Assembly: GCA_024233215.1 (NCBI GenBank)
Contig: JACKPW010000008.1
Span: forward strand, 124,001-188,000
Origin: Verrucomicrobiales bacterium
GTDB taxonomy: Bacteria > Verrucomicrobiota > Verrucomicrobiia > Limisphaerales > J093
Direction: 5' to 3'
Length of the DNA: 64,000 nt
Shown in pieces: positions 34,886 to 43,286 of the stretch. Numbering within the stretch: the first letter of the stretch is position 1; every line of letters starts with the position of its first letter. Made by a program: the position numbers and the translations under genes. The notes under the pieces were generated by a model. The model saw only the letters and a list, made by a program, of their open reading frames with translations, was not told where the DNA came from and searched no databases.

Positions 34886-35763
34886 CCCCCCCGGCCGTCA
34901 GTGAATCCATCACCCGTCGCAGTGCTTCAAACCTGGCACTCGCGTTCATCCTGCTGCCGGCGGACAAACGCCGGGCCATGTCTGCACTCTACGCATTTTG
35001 CCGCGAGGTGGACGACGTTGCCGACGAGGACACCCGGCCGGTGGCGGAACGGCGCGCCCGGCTCGCTGCATGGCGGGAAGACATCCGGACCGCGTGTGAG
35101 GACGGAGGGGAACCGCGCTTCCCGGTCAATCGCGAACTCAAGCCCGTCATCGATCGTTTCCACCTGCCGTTCCAACTCTTCGACGAGCTGATCCGTGGCT
35201 GTGAAACGGACCTGCAGCAGGAACGGTTCGCGGACTCCGCCGAGCTCGACACCTACTGTCATCGCGTGGCCTCGGTGGTCGGCCTGCTGAGCATTGAGGT
35301 CTTTGGCTACCGGCACCCGGACTGCCGCAGTTACGCCATCGCGTTGGGCAAGGCCCTGCAACTCACGAACATCCTGCGCGATGTTCACACCGACGCGCAG
35401 CGTGGGCGCATCTACCTCCCGCTCGACGCCCTGCACCGGCATCAGGTGACCGAGGCCGAGATCCTCGAGGGGACCTACAGCGAACGCTACCGGGAGCTGG
35501 CGGAGGCCATCGCCGAACGGGCAACCACCTTCTACAACGAGGCCCGTCGACTGCTGCCGGCGGAGGATCGTCGGTCGATGATTGCCGCCGAATTGATGGG
35601 AGCGGTTTACTGGCGGCTCCTCAACCGGCTCCGCGGGTGCCGCTTCGACGTGTTCACGCACCCGCGGGTCCGCCTGAGCAAACCCCACAAGGCGGTGTTG
35701 ATCCTGGGGGGCTGGCTGCAGTTGCGATTCGGCGGAGCCACCTCCCCCTATGGGCAGGGCTGA
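34882..35763 (+). CDS. hpnD: Squalene/phytoene synthase family protein, HpnD-like presqualene diphosphate synthase
   Basis: The protein has 293 residues from a TTG start at 34882 that overlaps the previous stop. Prenyl-head-to-head synthase motifs are YAFCREVDDVADED (first Asp-rich) and QLTNILRDVHTDAQRGRIYLP (second Asp-rich), with YCHRVASVVGLL between. Length and motif details fit HpnD, which condenses two farnesyl diphosphates to presqualene diphosphate on the way to squalene and hopanoids. The neighbouring hpnK-like gene supports this. HpnC and HpnE, which complete squalene synthesis, are not in the window. It overlaps hpnK by 14 bases. Confidence 0.82.
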   Translation: MTPPAVSESITRRSASNLALAFILLPADKRRAMSALYAFCREVDDVADEDTRPVAERRARLAAWREDIRTACEDGGEPRFPVNRELKPVIDRFHLPFQLFDELIRGCETDLQQERFADSAELDTYCHRVASVVGLLSIEVFGYRHPDCRSYAIALGKALQLTNILRDVHTDAQRGRIYLPLDALHRHQVTEAEILEGTYSERYRELAEAIAERATTFYNEARRLLPAEDRRSMIAAELMGAVYWRLLNRLRGCRFDVFTHPRVRLSKPHKAVLILGGWLQLRFGGATSPYGQG

Positions 35764-36583
35764 ACCACCGCGCCGGTTGATCGTTAATGCCGACGATTTC
35801 GGGCGCACCCCGGAAATCAACGAGGCGGTGGCCATCGCCCATCGCGACGGCATCCTCACCACCGCCAGCCTGATGGTAAATGAACCGGCAGTGCAGGAGG
35901 CCGTGACCGCGGCCCGGACGCTCCCCGGCCTGGGGGTGGGCCTGCACCTGGCGCTGGTATGCGGGGGGGCCGCACAATCCCATGCCGAAGCGCCCGGATT
36001 GGTGGACACCGCAGGCCAGTTGGACCCGAACCCCGTCCGGGCCGGCTTGCGCTACTTCTTCATCCGCGGGCTGCGCCAGGAACTTCGAGCCGAGATTGCG
36101 GCCCAGTTCCTTCGCTTTGAGGCCACCGGCCTCCCACTCGACCACATCAACGGCCACCTGAACGTGCACCTGCACCCGGTGGTTTTCGGCCTGCTGCTCG
36201 GCAGCGGACAGACCACCCGACCCACCGGCTTCCGGCTAACACGCGACCGCTTTCGACTGAACGCCCGCCTGGCGCGCGGCAATTGGCCCTATCGCCTGAG
36301 CCACGCGGTGATCTTCGGCTTGTTGTGTGCCCGCGCCGCGCCGGAGTTGCGGAAAACGGCCTGGCGCCACACCGACAGCGTGTTCGGATTGCTGCAGAAC
36401 GCCCGGGTGGACGAGGCGTTCGTGCTGGGACTGCTGGAACGGTTGCCCCCGGGTGATTCCGAGCTTTACTCGCATCCCTCGCTCACGGACGCTCGCCACG
36501 AATTCGAGGCGTTGATCAGCCCGCGCGTGCGCGCCGCCCTCAAGCTGCATTCCATCCGGCTGATCCGCCATCAAGACCTCTGA
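35750..36583 (+). CDS. hpnK: HpnK-like YdjC/ChbG-fold deacetylase
   Basis: The protein has 277 residues in the carbohydrate deacetylase YdjC fold. Metal and catalytic motifs are IVNADDFGRTPEINEA (DD metal ligand and base), VGLHLAL and LDHINGHLNVHLHP (histidine ligands), with a C-terminal ELYSHPS motif. The hopanoid-associated HpnK subgroup has this length and is commonly found with squalene synthase genes; its exact role, perhaps trimming a hopanoid head-group sugar, is unproven. The start ATG 35750 overlaps the 3' end of hpnD by 14 bases, which suggests translational coupling. Confidence 0.8.
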   Translation: MGRAEPPRRLIVNADDFGRTPEINEAVAIAHRDGILTTASLMVNEPAVQEAVTAARTLPGLGVGLHLALVCGGAAQSHAEAPGLVDTAGQLDPNPVRAGLRYFFIRGLRQELRAEIAAQFLRFEATGLPLDHINGHLNVHLHPVVFGLLLGSGQTTRPTGFRLTRDRFRLNARLARGNWPYRLSHAVIFGLLCARAAPELRKTAWRHTDSVFGLLQNARVDEAFVLGLLERLPPGDSELYSHPSLTDARHEFEALISPRVRAALKLHSIRLIRHQDL

Positions 36584-36599
36584 CGAAGAAACCGCAGAC

Positions 36600-37037
36600 A
36601 TGGCAAAACTCCTGGCAATCCTCATCACCGGCCTGGTCTTCGAGGCCATTGGAGTCGTCTACCTCAGCAAGGGCCTCAAGCAGATCGGCGAGGTCCAGCA
36701 GATCAACGCCGGCGAGATCATTCGCGTCATCAAGTCCGGAGTGACCAACCCATCGCTCGTGACCGGCGTCTTCTTCGAAGCCCTGTTCTTCGCCTGCCTC
36801 CTCATCCTCATGAGTCGGAGCGACATCAGCTTCATCTGGCCGCTGACCTCCCTTGGCTTCGTCCTGACAACGCTCGCCGCCCGCTTCATCCTCCATGAGC
36901 CGGTCGTCCCCCTGCGGTGGATCGGGGTCTGCTGCATCGTCCTCGGGGCCGGCCTGATCACCTGGACGGAGCAGGCCAAGCCGACGACGCCTGTCAGCGT
37001 TTCGACCGGGGATTCGCCGCCGGCGGCGCAGCCGTAA
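36600..37037 (+). CDS. Small EmrE/DMT-type membrane protein
   Basis: The protein has 145 residues and about four membrane helices (around 4-24, 56-74, 80-98 and 104-122) in the small multidrug resistance/EamA fold. Recognisable features are the first-helix glutamate (LVFEAIGVVYLSKGL), SFIWPLTSLGFVLTT and the last helix after LHEPVVPLRWIG, where the RWIGxxxIxxG pattern is typical of EamA repeats. Such proteins often flip lipid-linked substrates (for example ArnE/ArnF). Being 16 bases behind hpnK, it may act on an envelope lipid. Its last 44 coding bases overlap the 3' end of the convergent nucleosidase gene. Confidence 0.78.
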   Translation: MAKLLAILITGLVFEAIGVVYLSKGLKQIGEVQQINAGEIIRVIKSGVTNPSLVTGVFFEALFFACLLILMSRSDISFIWPLTSLGFVLTTLAARFILHEPVVPLRWIGVCCIVLGAGLITWTEQAKPTTPVSVSTGDSPPAAQP

Positions 37038-37746
37038 CCGCCTCCAGCACGACCGCCAATCGTTCCGCCGCCGTCGCCACCCGCCGTTGAAACCCGAGCA
37101 ACTCGGGCACCAGCCCCGGGCGACGCAACAGCCGCCCGGCCAGCCGCCGGAAATCCATCCGGCCATCGGGCGTCATCAGCGCGTTGAAATCCAATGGGAG
37201 CGGTTCGTCCGCTGCGTCGGAAATCACCCGCACCACCACGCAGGGAATCCCCCGGGCCGTGCAGATTTCGCGCAGGGCACCCGACTCCATCTCCACCGCA
37301 TCCGCTCCGCTTGACCGATGGAGTGACTGCTTCTCTTCCACCGTCACCGCCACCCGGTGACTCTGCACAAACCGGCCTGCCACCGCACCCGATTGGACCA
37401 GCCCGGCCGCCAGTATCCCAAGGGTTTCCTGGCCAGGACCGGGACAGCGAGGCTCCCGCTGGATTCCCTCCGGCAGCGCCCCGACCTCCGGCAGTTCAAA
37501 GATCACCTGTCCCCGCTGCAAAGTCGGATTCAACCCGCCGGCAAAGCCGCTGCTGATCACCAAGTCCGGCAACGCCGGAGCCGAATCCAACGCCTGCTCC
37601 AGGGCACACCGGGCGTTGGGTGCCCCCATGCCCGTGAGCAGCAAACGCAATCCTCCCCGCCCCGCCACCCGTCGTGCAAACGGACGCAGTTCCTCCTTCA
37701 CCGCAAAGCAAATCCACGTCTGGGTCATGGTGGCAGCAACGGTCAT
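36994..37746 (-). CDS. Nucleoside phosphorylase/nucleosidase family protein (HpnG/MTAN-like)
   Basis: The protein has 250 residues in the PNP/UDP phosphorylase fold. GMGAPNARCAL, VISSGFAGGLNP, ADAVEMESGALREICTARGI and VRVISDAADE are the characteristic segments: the glycine-rich base-binding strand, the Met-Glu-Ser ribose clamp and the catalytic Asp. Hopanoid-associated HpnG, which removes adenine from adenosylhopane, belongs to this group, and the adjacency to hpnD/hpnK makes that attractive. MTA/SAH nucleosidase or futalosine hydrolase are alternatives. ATG 37746 overlaps the stop of the upstream methyltransferase as ATGA. Confidence 0.82.
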   Translation of the reverse strand: MTVAATMTQTWICFAVKEELRPFARRVAGRGGLRLLLTGMGAPNARCALEQALDSAPALPDLVISSGFAGGLNPTLQRGQVIFELPEVGALPEGIQREPRCPGPGQETLGILAAGLVQSGAVAGRFVQSHRVAVTVEEKQSLHRSSGADAVEMESGALREICTARGIPCVVVRVISDAADEPLPLDFNALMTPDGRMDFRRLAGRLLRRPGLVPELLGFQRRVATAAERLAVVLEAVTAAPPAANPRSKR

Positions 37747-38915
37747 GGCTCAGAACAGGATGTCCTCTCCTGAATAAGCACCTGGAAACGGGACCCCAAA
37801 TGCTCGGGATGAACCAGCGTCAACAAGCCCCGCCGCCGGACCGCGTCCCACACCGGAAACGCGCCGCGTTGAACGGCTGCCTCCACCCGGGCCAACCATT
37901 CGCCGAACCACCTTCCCTGCGGGCAAAGTGCCGCCGTCCTCAGACCCGCAGCCTCCCCCACCCGCCGAATGAGATCGAAGTCCACATCCGCCGTCAGGTC
38001 CTGCCCCCCGGGATTCGCCAGCACATCGGCGACCTGATGGTGCCCGCGAAACGCCCGCAGACTACCCTCCCCACGCTCCGGTAACGCGGGCAGACCATCG
38101 GCGCGCCCGAAATCGAGGGCCACCACCCACCCTTGCGAGAGACAGTTGGCAGCCTCCGCCCACCATCCGACCGCCCCGGCCGGATGCTCCCAGACGAATC
38201 CCGTGGGCAACACCGGCTCCAGCTCACGCAAACGTTCGCGCCCCACTGCCAGCCATGGACTGGCCTCCCATTCCTCAATCGGCACTTCCGACTCGGACCA
38301 GATGAACGAGGTATCGTCCGCCGCCAACCCCACCCCGGATTCCCGCCAACATCCCGCACCCCCGGCGCGTCGCCAGACGAAACGCCGCAGCGGAAGCGCG
38401 TCCAGCAGTTCATTCGAGAAAAGAACTCCTGAGGGACGCGCTCCCTTCAGTTCCGCCAACGATCCAAACCAATGCACCTTTCCCGCGAACGCGCCCAACC
38501 GCCTCCGCTGAATCGCCCGCCTCGCCGGAGAAGGCTCCACAATTCCATAGTCCAGCCCCGACCAATCCGCCGGCCGCCAAAGACGAAACCAGCCCAGGAT
38601 ATCCGCCGCCAACCGCCCGTCATGGGCTCCCGCTTCAACCAGCCAGAGCCGCGCCTTCCCGGCACGAATCTCCTCCAGCCTTGCGGCGAAGATGAAGGCG
38701 AGCAACTCACCGAACAGCGACCCGACACTCACACTGGTGTAGAAGTCCCCCTTCCGCCCGATCTGTTCCACGGTCCGCTCGTAGTAACCGTCCCGGGGAT
38801 CGTACAGAGCCCGGTCCATGAACCGGTCAAACCGCATCGGCCCCGACCGCCGGATCTCATCGACGACCCGCGTGGCGGCGGTTGCTGAAGCCCTGGATTG
38901 AAGCGTGGCGGTCAC
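37743..38915 (-). CDS. MidA/NDUFAF7-like SAM-dependent methyltransferase
   Basis: The protein has 390 residues matching the DUF185/MidA family: RFMDRALYDPRDGYYER near the N-terminus, KGDFYTSVSVGSLFGELLA, the SAM-binding LVEAGAHDGRLAADIL, GVLFSNELLDALPL and ALDFGRADG. The mitochondrial homologue NDUFAF7 methylates an arginine of complex I; bacterial targets are mostly unknown. The usual motif I G-x-G is replaced by AGAHDG, typical of this family. It is coupled to the nucleosidase gene by a 4-base overlap and follows an Rrf2-type regulator by about 25 bases. Confidence 0.88.
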   Translation of the reverse strand: MTATLQSRASATAATRVVDEIRRSGPMRFDRFMDRALYDPRDGYYERTVEQIGRKGDFYTSVSVGSLFGELLAFIFAARLEEIRAGKARLWLVEAGAHDGRLAADILGWFRLWRPADWSGLDYGIVEPSPARRAIQRRRLGAFAGKVHWFGSLAELKGARPSGVLFSNELLDALPLRRFVWRRAGGAGCWRESGVGLAADDTSFIWSESEVPIEEWEASPWLAVGRERLRELEPVLPTGFVWEHPAGAVGWWAEAANCLSQGWVVALDFGRADGLPALPERGEGSLRAFRGHHQVADVLANPGGQDLTADVDFDLIRRVGEAAGLRTAALCPQGRWFGEWLARVEAAVQRGAFPVWDAVRRRGLLTLVHPEHLGSRFQVLIQERTSCSEP

Positions 38916-38941
38916 GTACGACCCGTGGCACCCGGCGTGCG

Positions 38942-39361
38942 CTAGATGTAATACATGCTGGCGCGCCGTTCGCCCTCGTCCAGCAAGGTCTGAAAATTGA
39001 TGGCATCCGCCGCGGCCTCCGCACTCTGCTTCAGCCCGATCCAGGCCTCACGCAACTCGGGGGGGCATTGGGGATCATCGATCGCCGGCGGTTCATACAC
39101 ATGCCCGTGAATGGCACGCAGCACCTCCCCCAGGGTGATCTCCGCAGGGGGCTTGGCCAGCGAATAGCCCCCCTCCTTGCCCCGGTGGCTCTGGACCAGG
39201 CCGCGGGTCTTCAGTTCGATGAGGATCTGAACCAGATAGTTCGGCGGGATTCCCTGCCCCGCCGCGAGTTCCTCGATCTTCCGCGAACGGTTGCCCTCCC
39301 GCGACCGGGCCAACGCCAGCACCGCACGCGCCGCGTAGTCGCTCTTCACCGACAGCTTCAT
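38942..39361 (-). CDS. Rrf2-family transcriptional regulator
   Basis: The start is set at ATG 39361 (MKLSVKSDYAARAVLALA), which matches the family's N-terminus and gives 139 residues. The winged helix is intact (KIEELAAGQGIPPNYLVQIL, LVQSHRGKEGGYSLAKPPAEITLGEVLRAI in two adjacent segments). IscR/NsrR/RsrR members bind an Fe-S cluster through three cysteines; here only one cysteine (DDPQCPPE) is present, so a cluster-free CymR-like regulator is more likely. It may control the downstream methyltransferase and nucleosidase genes, with which it forms a minus-strand run. Confidence 0.92.
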   Translation of the reverse strand: MKLSVKSDYAARAVLALARSREGNRSRKIEELAAGQGIPPNYLVQILIELKTRGLVQSHRGKEGGYSLAKPPAEITLGEVLRAIHGHVYEPPAIDDPQCPPELREAWIGLKQSAEAAADAINFQTLLDEGERRASMYYI

Positions 39362-39573
39362 GCACTCGCTCCCCCGCCCTGGCGGCTCCCGGCAAGCGGG
39401 CTCCGACGCCGTTCTTGAATCCAAAGCAAGTTACCTGTCATGCGCATATTATGCCGCGCTCCCCCGCCAGAACGCAAACCAAACCGCCGCCGTTGGCGCT
39501 ACCCTGGTAGGGACGACCGGAATCGGCATGGCGACACTGGGCATCCGCAGGCCTTTGCGCTAGGATCGCCGAC

Positions 39574-40212
39574 ATGGTTGATGCCAACAACACCCGGCGC
39601 GCGCCGTCCGTCCGCGAATCCCTCGGCCTGGAACGTCATCCCCTGACCCGGGGCAAGGTCATCGCCTTGGTCGTGGCCGCGTTGATGATGGCACTGGGAA
39701 CCGGATTGGCCCTGAAAGCACCGCCCCCGGAACGGTCCTCCGGGGAAACGGAGGCGACGTCAACCAGCAACGCAAGGGACTCCTCCGCCACCTCCACGGG
39801 CCTGCTGGGGAGCGGCTTCGTGGAAAGCCGACCGGGAACCGGCGCCCCGGAGGCCGATTCTCCCGAGCCCACCTCCGACACCGGGGAGAACGATCCACTG
39901 GGTCTCCACGATCTTTCCCCTTTCATGCTCAAGGGCGGGTTCGGCTTGTTTCTCGGTTTTGCCATCGGCTTTGCCGTGCGGGCGTTTCTTCGTCTGGCGG
40001 TGATCATTGCCGGATTCTACCTGCTCCTTCTGGTGATGATGGCCTACGCGGGCTGGGTGGAGGTGCGATGGGACCTGATCAGCGACCAGTTCTCCCATTT
40101 CGCGTCGACGCTCGGCGCCCAACTGACCTCGCTGAAGGCGTTCCTCACCGGCGCCATTCCGGCCTCCGGCATGACGCTCGCCGGACTCGGCATCGGGCTG
40201 CGCAAGAAGTAG
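39574..40212 (+). CDS. FUN14-family membrane protein
   Basis: The protein has 212 residues: an N-terminal membrane helix (VIALVVAALMMALGTGLAL), a polar Ser/Thr/Pro linker, and a C-terminal FUN14 domain (PF04930). The domain has GGFGLFLGFAIGFAVRAFLRLAVIIAGFY followed by LLLLVMMAYAGWVEV (in two adjacent pieces) and a final amphipathic segment ending GLGIGLRKK. FUN14 proteins in bacteria have no settled function; eukaryotic FUNDC1 is a mitophagy receptor. It stands alone between the Rrf2 gene and a subtilase. The GxxxG-like helices suggest oligomerisation. Confidence 0.8.
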   Translation: MVDANNTRRAPSVRESLGLERHPLTRGKVIALVVAALMMALGTGLALKAPPPERSSGETEATSTSNARDSSATSTGLLGSGFVESRPGTGAPEADSPEPTSDTGENDPLGLHDLSPFMLKGGFGLFLGFAIGFAVRAFLRLAVIIAGFYLLLLVMMAYAGWVEVRWDLISDQFSHFASTLGAQLTSLKAFLTGAIPASGMTLAGLGIGLRKK

Positions 40213-40270
40213 CAAGGTCGGCGGCGATCGTGCGCAACGGTTGCGGGTCCCCGGTGTTTCCCTGTAGGTT

Positions 40271-41686
40271 GTGCGCGTGACCGGCCGACTTTTTCGATTG
40301 CGGATGATCCCAAGGCTGCTTCCCGGCATCCTTGCCGTCGTCCTTTGCGGTCTGGCCGGCCGGGCAGCCGGGCAGACCGGTGAACTGCATTACGAACACC
40401 TGTCGGAGCAGTTGACGGCTGACATCCCGGACTGGCCGCTGGACCAGGTCCTGGAGCGGCTGGCTCAAACCACTCACTGGCAAATCCTGGTCGAACCCGA
40501 AATCGAACGGAAGGTCAGGGTCAAATTCCGGGATGTCCCGGTGGGGGAGGGTTTGCGGCGCCTCTTCGGCCCACTCAGCTTCGCCTATGTGCCGGGCACC
40601 GCGGGGGCCGTGAAGCTGCTGGTGTTCAGTTCGGACGCCAAGGCCGCCACCAGCCTGGTTCCGACCATCGCCCCGGCGATCGGCGCCGGGCCCACCCGCA
40701 TCGAGGACGAACTGATCCTCCGCGTGAAACCCGGGTATCAGGGCGACATCGAGGAACTGGCCCGCAGCCTGGGAGCCACGATCATCGGGAAACTCGAGGA
40801 GCAGAATGCCTACCGCCTCAAGTTCGCCAGCGCCGAGGCCGCCCAATCCGCCCGCAACCGGCTGGCCACCCAGCGGGATCTTCAAATCCAGGACAATTAC
40901 CGCATCAGCCTGCCCAACGACATTGACAGTCAGTCCCCGCTTGCGATCCCTTCCCTGGGCCTCACTGCCCGGCCGGTCGGCAATGACGACCAGATCGTGG
41001 TGGCGGTCGTCGATACGCCGGTCCAATCCGAAGGCACGGTCCTGAAGGACTTCCTGCTGCCGGGGATTTCCGTGGCAGGCGAATCCAATGTGTCAGCCGA
41101 CACGCTGTCGCACGGAACCAGCATGGCCACCACCATCCTGAACGGCGTTGCCGCATCCGCGGATGCCGCCGGTGGCACGGCGGTCCGAATCCTCCCGGTG
41201 GACGTTTATGGCAGCAACGAAAGCAGCTCCAGCTTCGCGGTCGCCCAGGGCATTCAGGCGGCGATTCTCGGCGGCGCAGACCTGGTGAATCTGAGTCTGG
41301 GCGGCGACGGCGCCAGCCCGCTGGTGGAGGAACTGATCCGGGCGGGCCAGGCACAGGGGGTGGTCTTCATTGCGGCCGCCGGCAACGAACCCGTCACCAC
41401 CCCCACCTACCCCGCCGCCTTTCCCGAAGTCGTGGCGGTCACCGCGATGGATCGGTCGGGCAATGTGGCGCCGTACGCGAACTACGGGGATTTCGTGGAT
41501 CTGGTCGCGCCGGGCTTGAGCTTCGTTCCCTTCCAGGGACAGCGCTACTACGTCATGGGCACCTCCGCGGCGGCCGCCAACACCACCGGACAGGCCGCCA
41601 ACCTCATCGTGACCCAGGGTCTGCGCGGCGCGGCATTGGAACAGGCAATCCGGGCGGGCGTCTTCCAGCCCTCCACGACACCCTGA
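40271..41686 (+). CDS. Secreted S8-family serine peptidase with STN-like N-terminal domain
   Basis: The protein has 471 residues from GTG 40271; ATG 40304 (MIPRLLPGILAVVLCGLA) is an equally good signal-peptide start. Residues about 50-115 (PLDQVLERLAQTTHWQILVE, then VPVGEGLRRLF) resemble the short STN domain of secretins and TonB receptors. An inhibitor-like segment follows (ELILRVKPGYQGDIEELARS). The subtilase triad is D248 (AVVDTPV), H281 (SHGTSMAT) and S432 (MGTSAAAA), with the oxyanion Asn in AAAGNEP. All three are present, so activity is expected. The usual GTSMA serine box reads GTSAA. It ends 10 bases from the convergent folB. Confidence 0.88.
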   Translation: MRVTGRLFRLRMIPRLLPGILAVVLCGLAGRAAGQTGELHYEHLSEQLTADIPDWPLDQVLERLAQTTHWQILVEPEIERKVRVKFRDVPVGEGLRRLFGPLSFAYVPGTAGAVKLLVFSSDAKAATSLVPTIAPAIGAGPTRIEDELILRVKPGYQGDIEELARSLGATIIGKLEEQNAYRLKFASAEAAQSARNRLATQRDLQIQDNYRISLPNDIDSQSPLAIPSLGLTARPVGNDDQIVVAVVDTPVQSEGTVLKDFLLPGISVAGESNVSADTLSHGTSMATTILNGVAASADAAGGTAVRILPVDVYGSNESSSSFAVAQGIQAAILGGADLVNLSLGGDGASPLVEELIRAGQAQGVVFIAAAGNEPVTTPTYPAAFPEVVAVTAMDRSGNVAPYANYGDFVDLVAPGLSFVPFQGQRYYVMGTSAAAANTTGQAANLIVTQGLRGAALEQAIRAGVFQPSTTP

Positions 41687-41696
41687 ACGAATCAGC

Positions 41697-42050
41697 TCAC
41701 GCCATCGGACGGGTCACACGCACGCCGACGTGGCGGGTTTCCGGGATGATGAACTTCTTGATCTCCACCGTCACCCGGGGCGCGCGGAACTCCTCCAACA
41801 CCAGATCCGCAATCTCCACGGCCAGGGTCTCGATCAGCCGCCAGCTCCGCCCTTCCCCCAGCCCGAGCAACCGCTGACACACGGCAAAGTAATCGATCGT
41901 CCCCGCAAGATCGTCCCCGGCCACCGCGCCCGCGAAGTCCGTTTCCAAATAAACGGAAACCAGCAACCGCTGCGGCCGTGCACGCTCCTCATCCGGAACG
42001 CCCACCCGGTAGAACACTTCCAGTTCCTCAATGCAGATCGTGTCCATCAT
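41697..42050 (-). CDS. folB: Dihydroneopterin aldolase
   Basis: FolB converts 7,8-dihydroneopterin to 6-hydroxymethyl-dihydropterin in folate synthesis. The protein has 117 residues, the normal subunit size. Motifs are EELEVFYRVGVPDEER (with the substrate-binding Glu), DYFAVCQRLLGLGEGRSWRLIETLA and the catalytic lysine region VEIKKFIIPE. The gene is translationally coupled to the HAD-Nudix fusion upstream: its ATGATG start at 42050 overlaps that gene's TGA. folP is about 18 kb away in a different operon. Confidence 0.93.
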   Translation of the reverse strand: MMDTICIEELEVFYRVGVPDEERARPQRLLVSVYLETDFAGAVAGDDLAGTIDYFAVCQRLLGLGEGRSWRLIETLAVEIADLVLEEFRAPRVTVEIKKFIIPETRHVGVRVTRPMA

Positions 42051-43201
42051 CCCACTAGTCTGCCGGTTGGGCCGGCCGTCACCGATCCACTCGCGCCCTT
42101 CCTGACCGCCTCGATCAGCACGCGGGTGGGCGTGTTCAACGCCAGCCCCAGCGCCTCATCCAGGTCGACCCAACGATACGCCTGAGCCTCGTCGTTCAAT
42201 CGCACCGCGGCCGCAGCATCCGCCTCCGAACCGGTGCAGCGGCAGGTGTAGTTCAACAGCAGGAAATGGGCGTCCCGGTAGAATTCAGTCGAGGAGATGC
42301 AATCCTGCACCATCACGAACCGGATGTCCGTCACCTCCAGGCCGGTTTCCTCCAAAAGTTCGCGACGCAGCGCCGCCTCCGACGTCTCGCCGCCCTTGAT
42401 CTTGCCCCCCGGAATTCCCCAGAGATTCGACCACTTCCGCGTCCGCACCATCAACACGTCACCACGCGGATTGAAAACGAGCGCCCCCACCGTCGCCACC
42501 GGTGGCCCGCAAACCACGCCTTCCAGCATCTCCCCGTTCCACCGGTGTACCACCCCTCGGGAACCACCGAACAAAGCGGCGTTCTGCTCCAGTAACCGCC
42601 GGAGTTCGCCCAGATGCTCCACGATGAGATCGGGTTCCGCGGCCCGCAGTTGGTCCAGGTCGTTGTAGCCGGTCAGCACGGCGCAGGAATGAACGCCCCC
42701 GTGCCGCGCCGTCTCGATGTCGTGTTCCATGTCGCCGATGAAGAGCGTTTCCGTCGGCTCCAATCCCTGCTCCTCCAACAGCGTCCCGATCCGTTCGCGC
42801 TTGTCCCAGACCGCGAGGTAGGGGGTGTCAATGAACTCCCCAAACCCGGTCGCCGCCGCCTGCGCCGTGTAGTGATGCGGATGCACGCTGCTCAGGAGAA
42901 ACGTCCGGAACCCGCGGGCCCGGCAAAAGCCCAGAAACTCCTCCGCATGGGGCAACGGCGTCACCCGGTCCTGTGCCCCGCGAAACGCCGCGTGAAACCA
43001 GACCTCCAACTGCTCCAGTGATACGTGCGGAACGTAACGATCGTAGAACCGCTTGAAAGGCAGACAGAACTCGCGCCGGAACTCGTCCAGGCTCATCTCG
43101 GGCACGCCAGCCTGCCGGAACACCGCGTTGCTCGCCAACAGCACCGCGGGCAGGTCATCCACCAAGGTCCCCGACCAGTCGAAAATGATGTTCCGAATCA
43201 C
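42047..43201 (-). CDS. HAD hydrolase - Nudix hydrolase fusion protein
   Basis: The start is placed at GTG 43201 (VIRNIIFDWSGTLVDD), giving 384 residues; the frame upstream is open only through non-coding-looking DNA. Residues 1-205 form a HAD hydrolase: motif I FDWSGT (D8, with Ser at the +2 position instead of the usual Asp), motif II FLLSS, motif III Lys near 134 and motif IV GDMEHD (157-162). After a linker, residues about 235-375 form a Nudix domain with a perfect Nudix box from G266 (GKIKGGE, RRELLEETGL). Nudix enzymes hydrolyse nucleoside diphosphate-X compounds. The stop overlaps the folB start, suggesting a folate-pathway role (see findings). Confidence 0.88.
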   Translation of the reverse strand: MIRNIIFDWSGTLVDDLPAVLLASNAVFRQAGVPEMSLDEFRREFCLPFKRFYDRYVPHVSLEQLEVWFHAAFRGAQDRVTPLPHAEEFLGFCRARGFRTFLLSSVHPHHYTAQAAATGFGEFIDTPYLAVWDKRERIGTLLEEQGLEPTETLFIGDMEHDIETARHGGVHSCAVLTGYNDLDQLRAAEPDLIVEHLGELRRLLEQNAALFGGSRGVVHRWNGEMLEGVVCGPPVATVGALVFNPRGDVLMVRTRKWSNLWGIPGGKIKGGETSEAALRRELLEETGLEVTDIRFVMVQDCISSTEFYRDAHFLLLNYTCRCTGSEADAAAAVRLNDEAQAYRWVDLDEALGLALNTPTRVLIEAVRKGASGSVTAGPTGRLVG

Positions 43202-43286
43202 GCCGGCAACTGTAGCGGCAGGAGCACGCGCTGCAACCCCGCCCTGCCCAGCCTCACACCCCCGGGACCGGGCATTCCCGGGCAAC

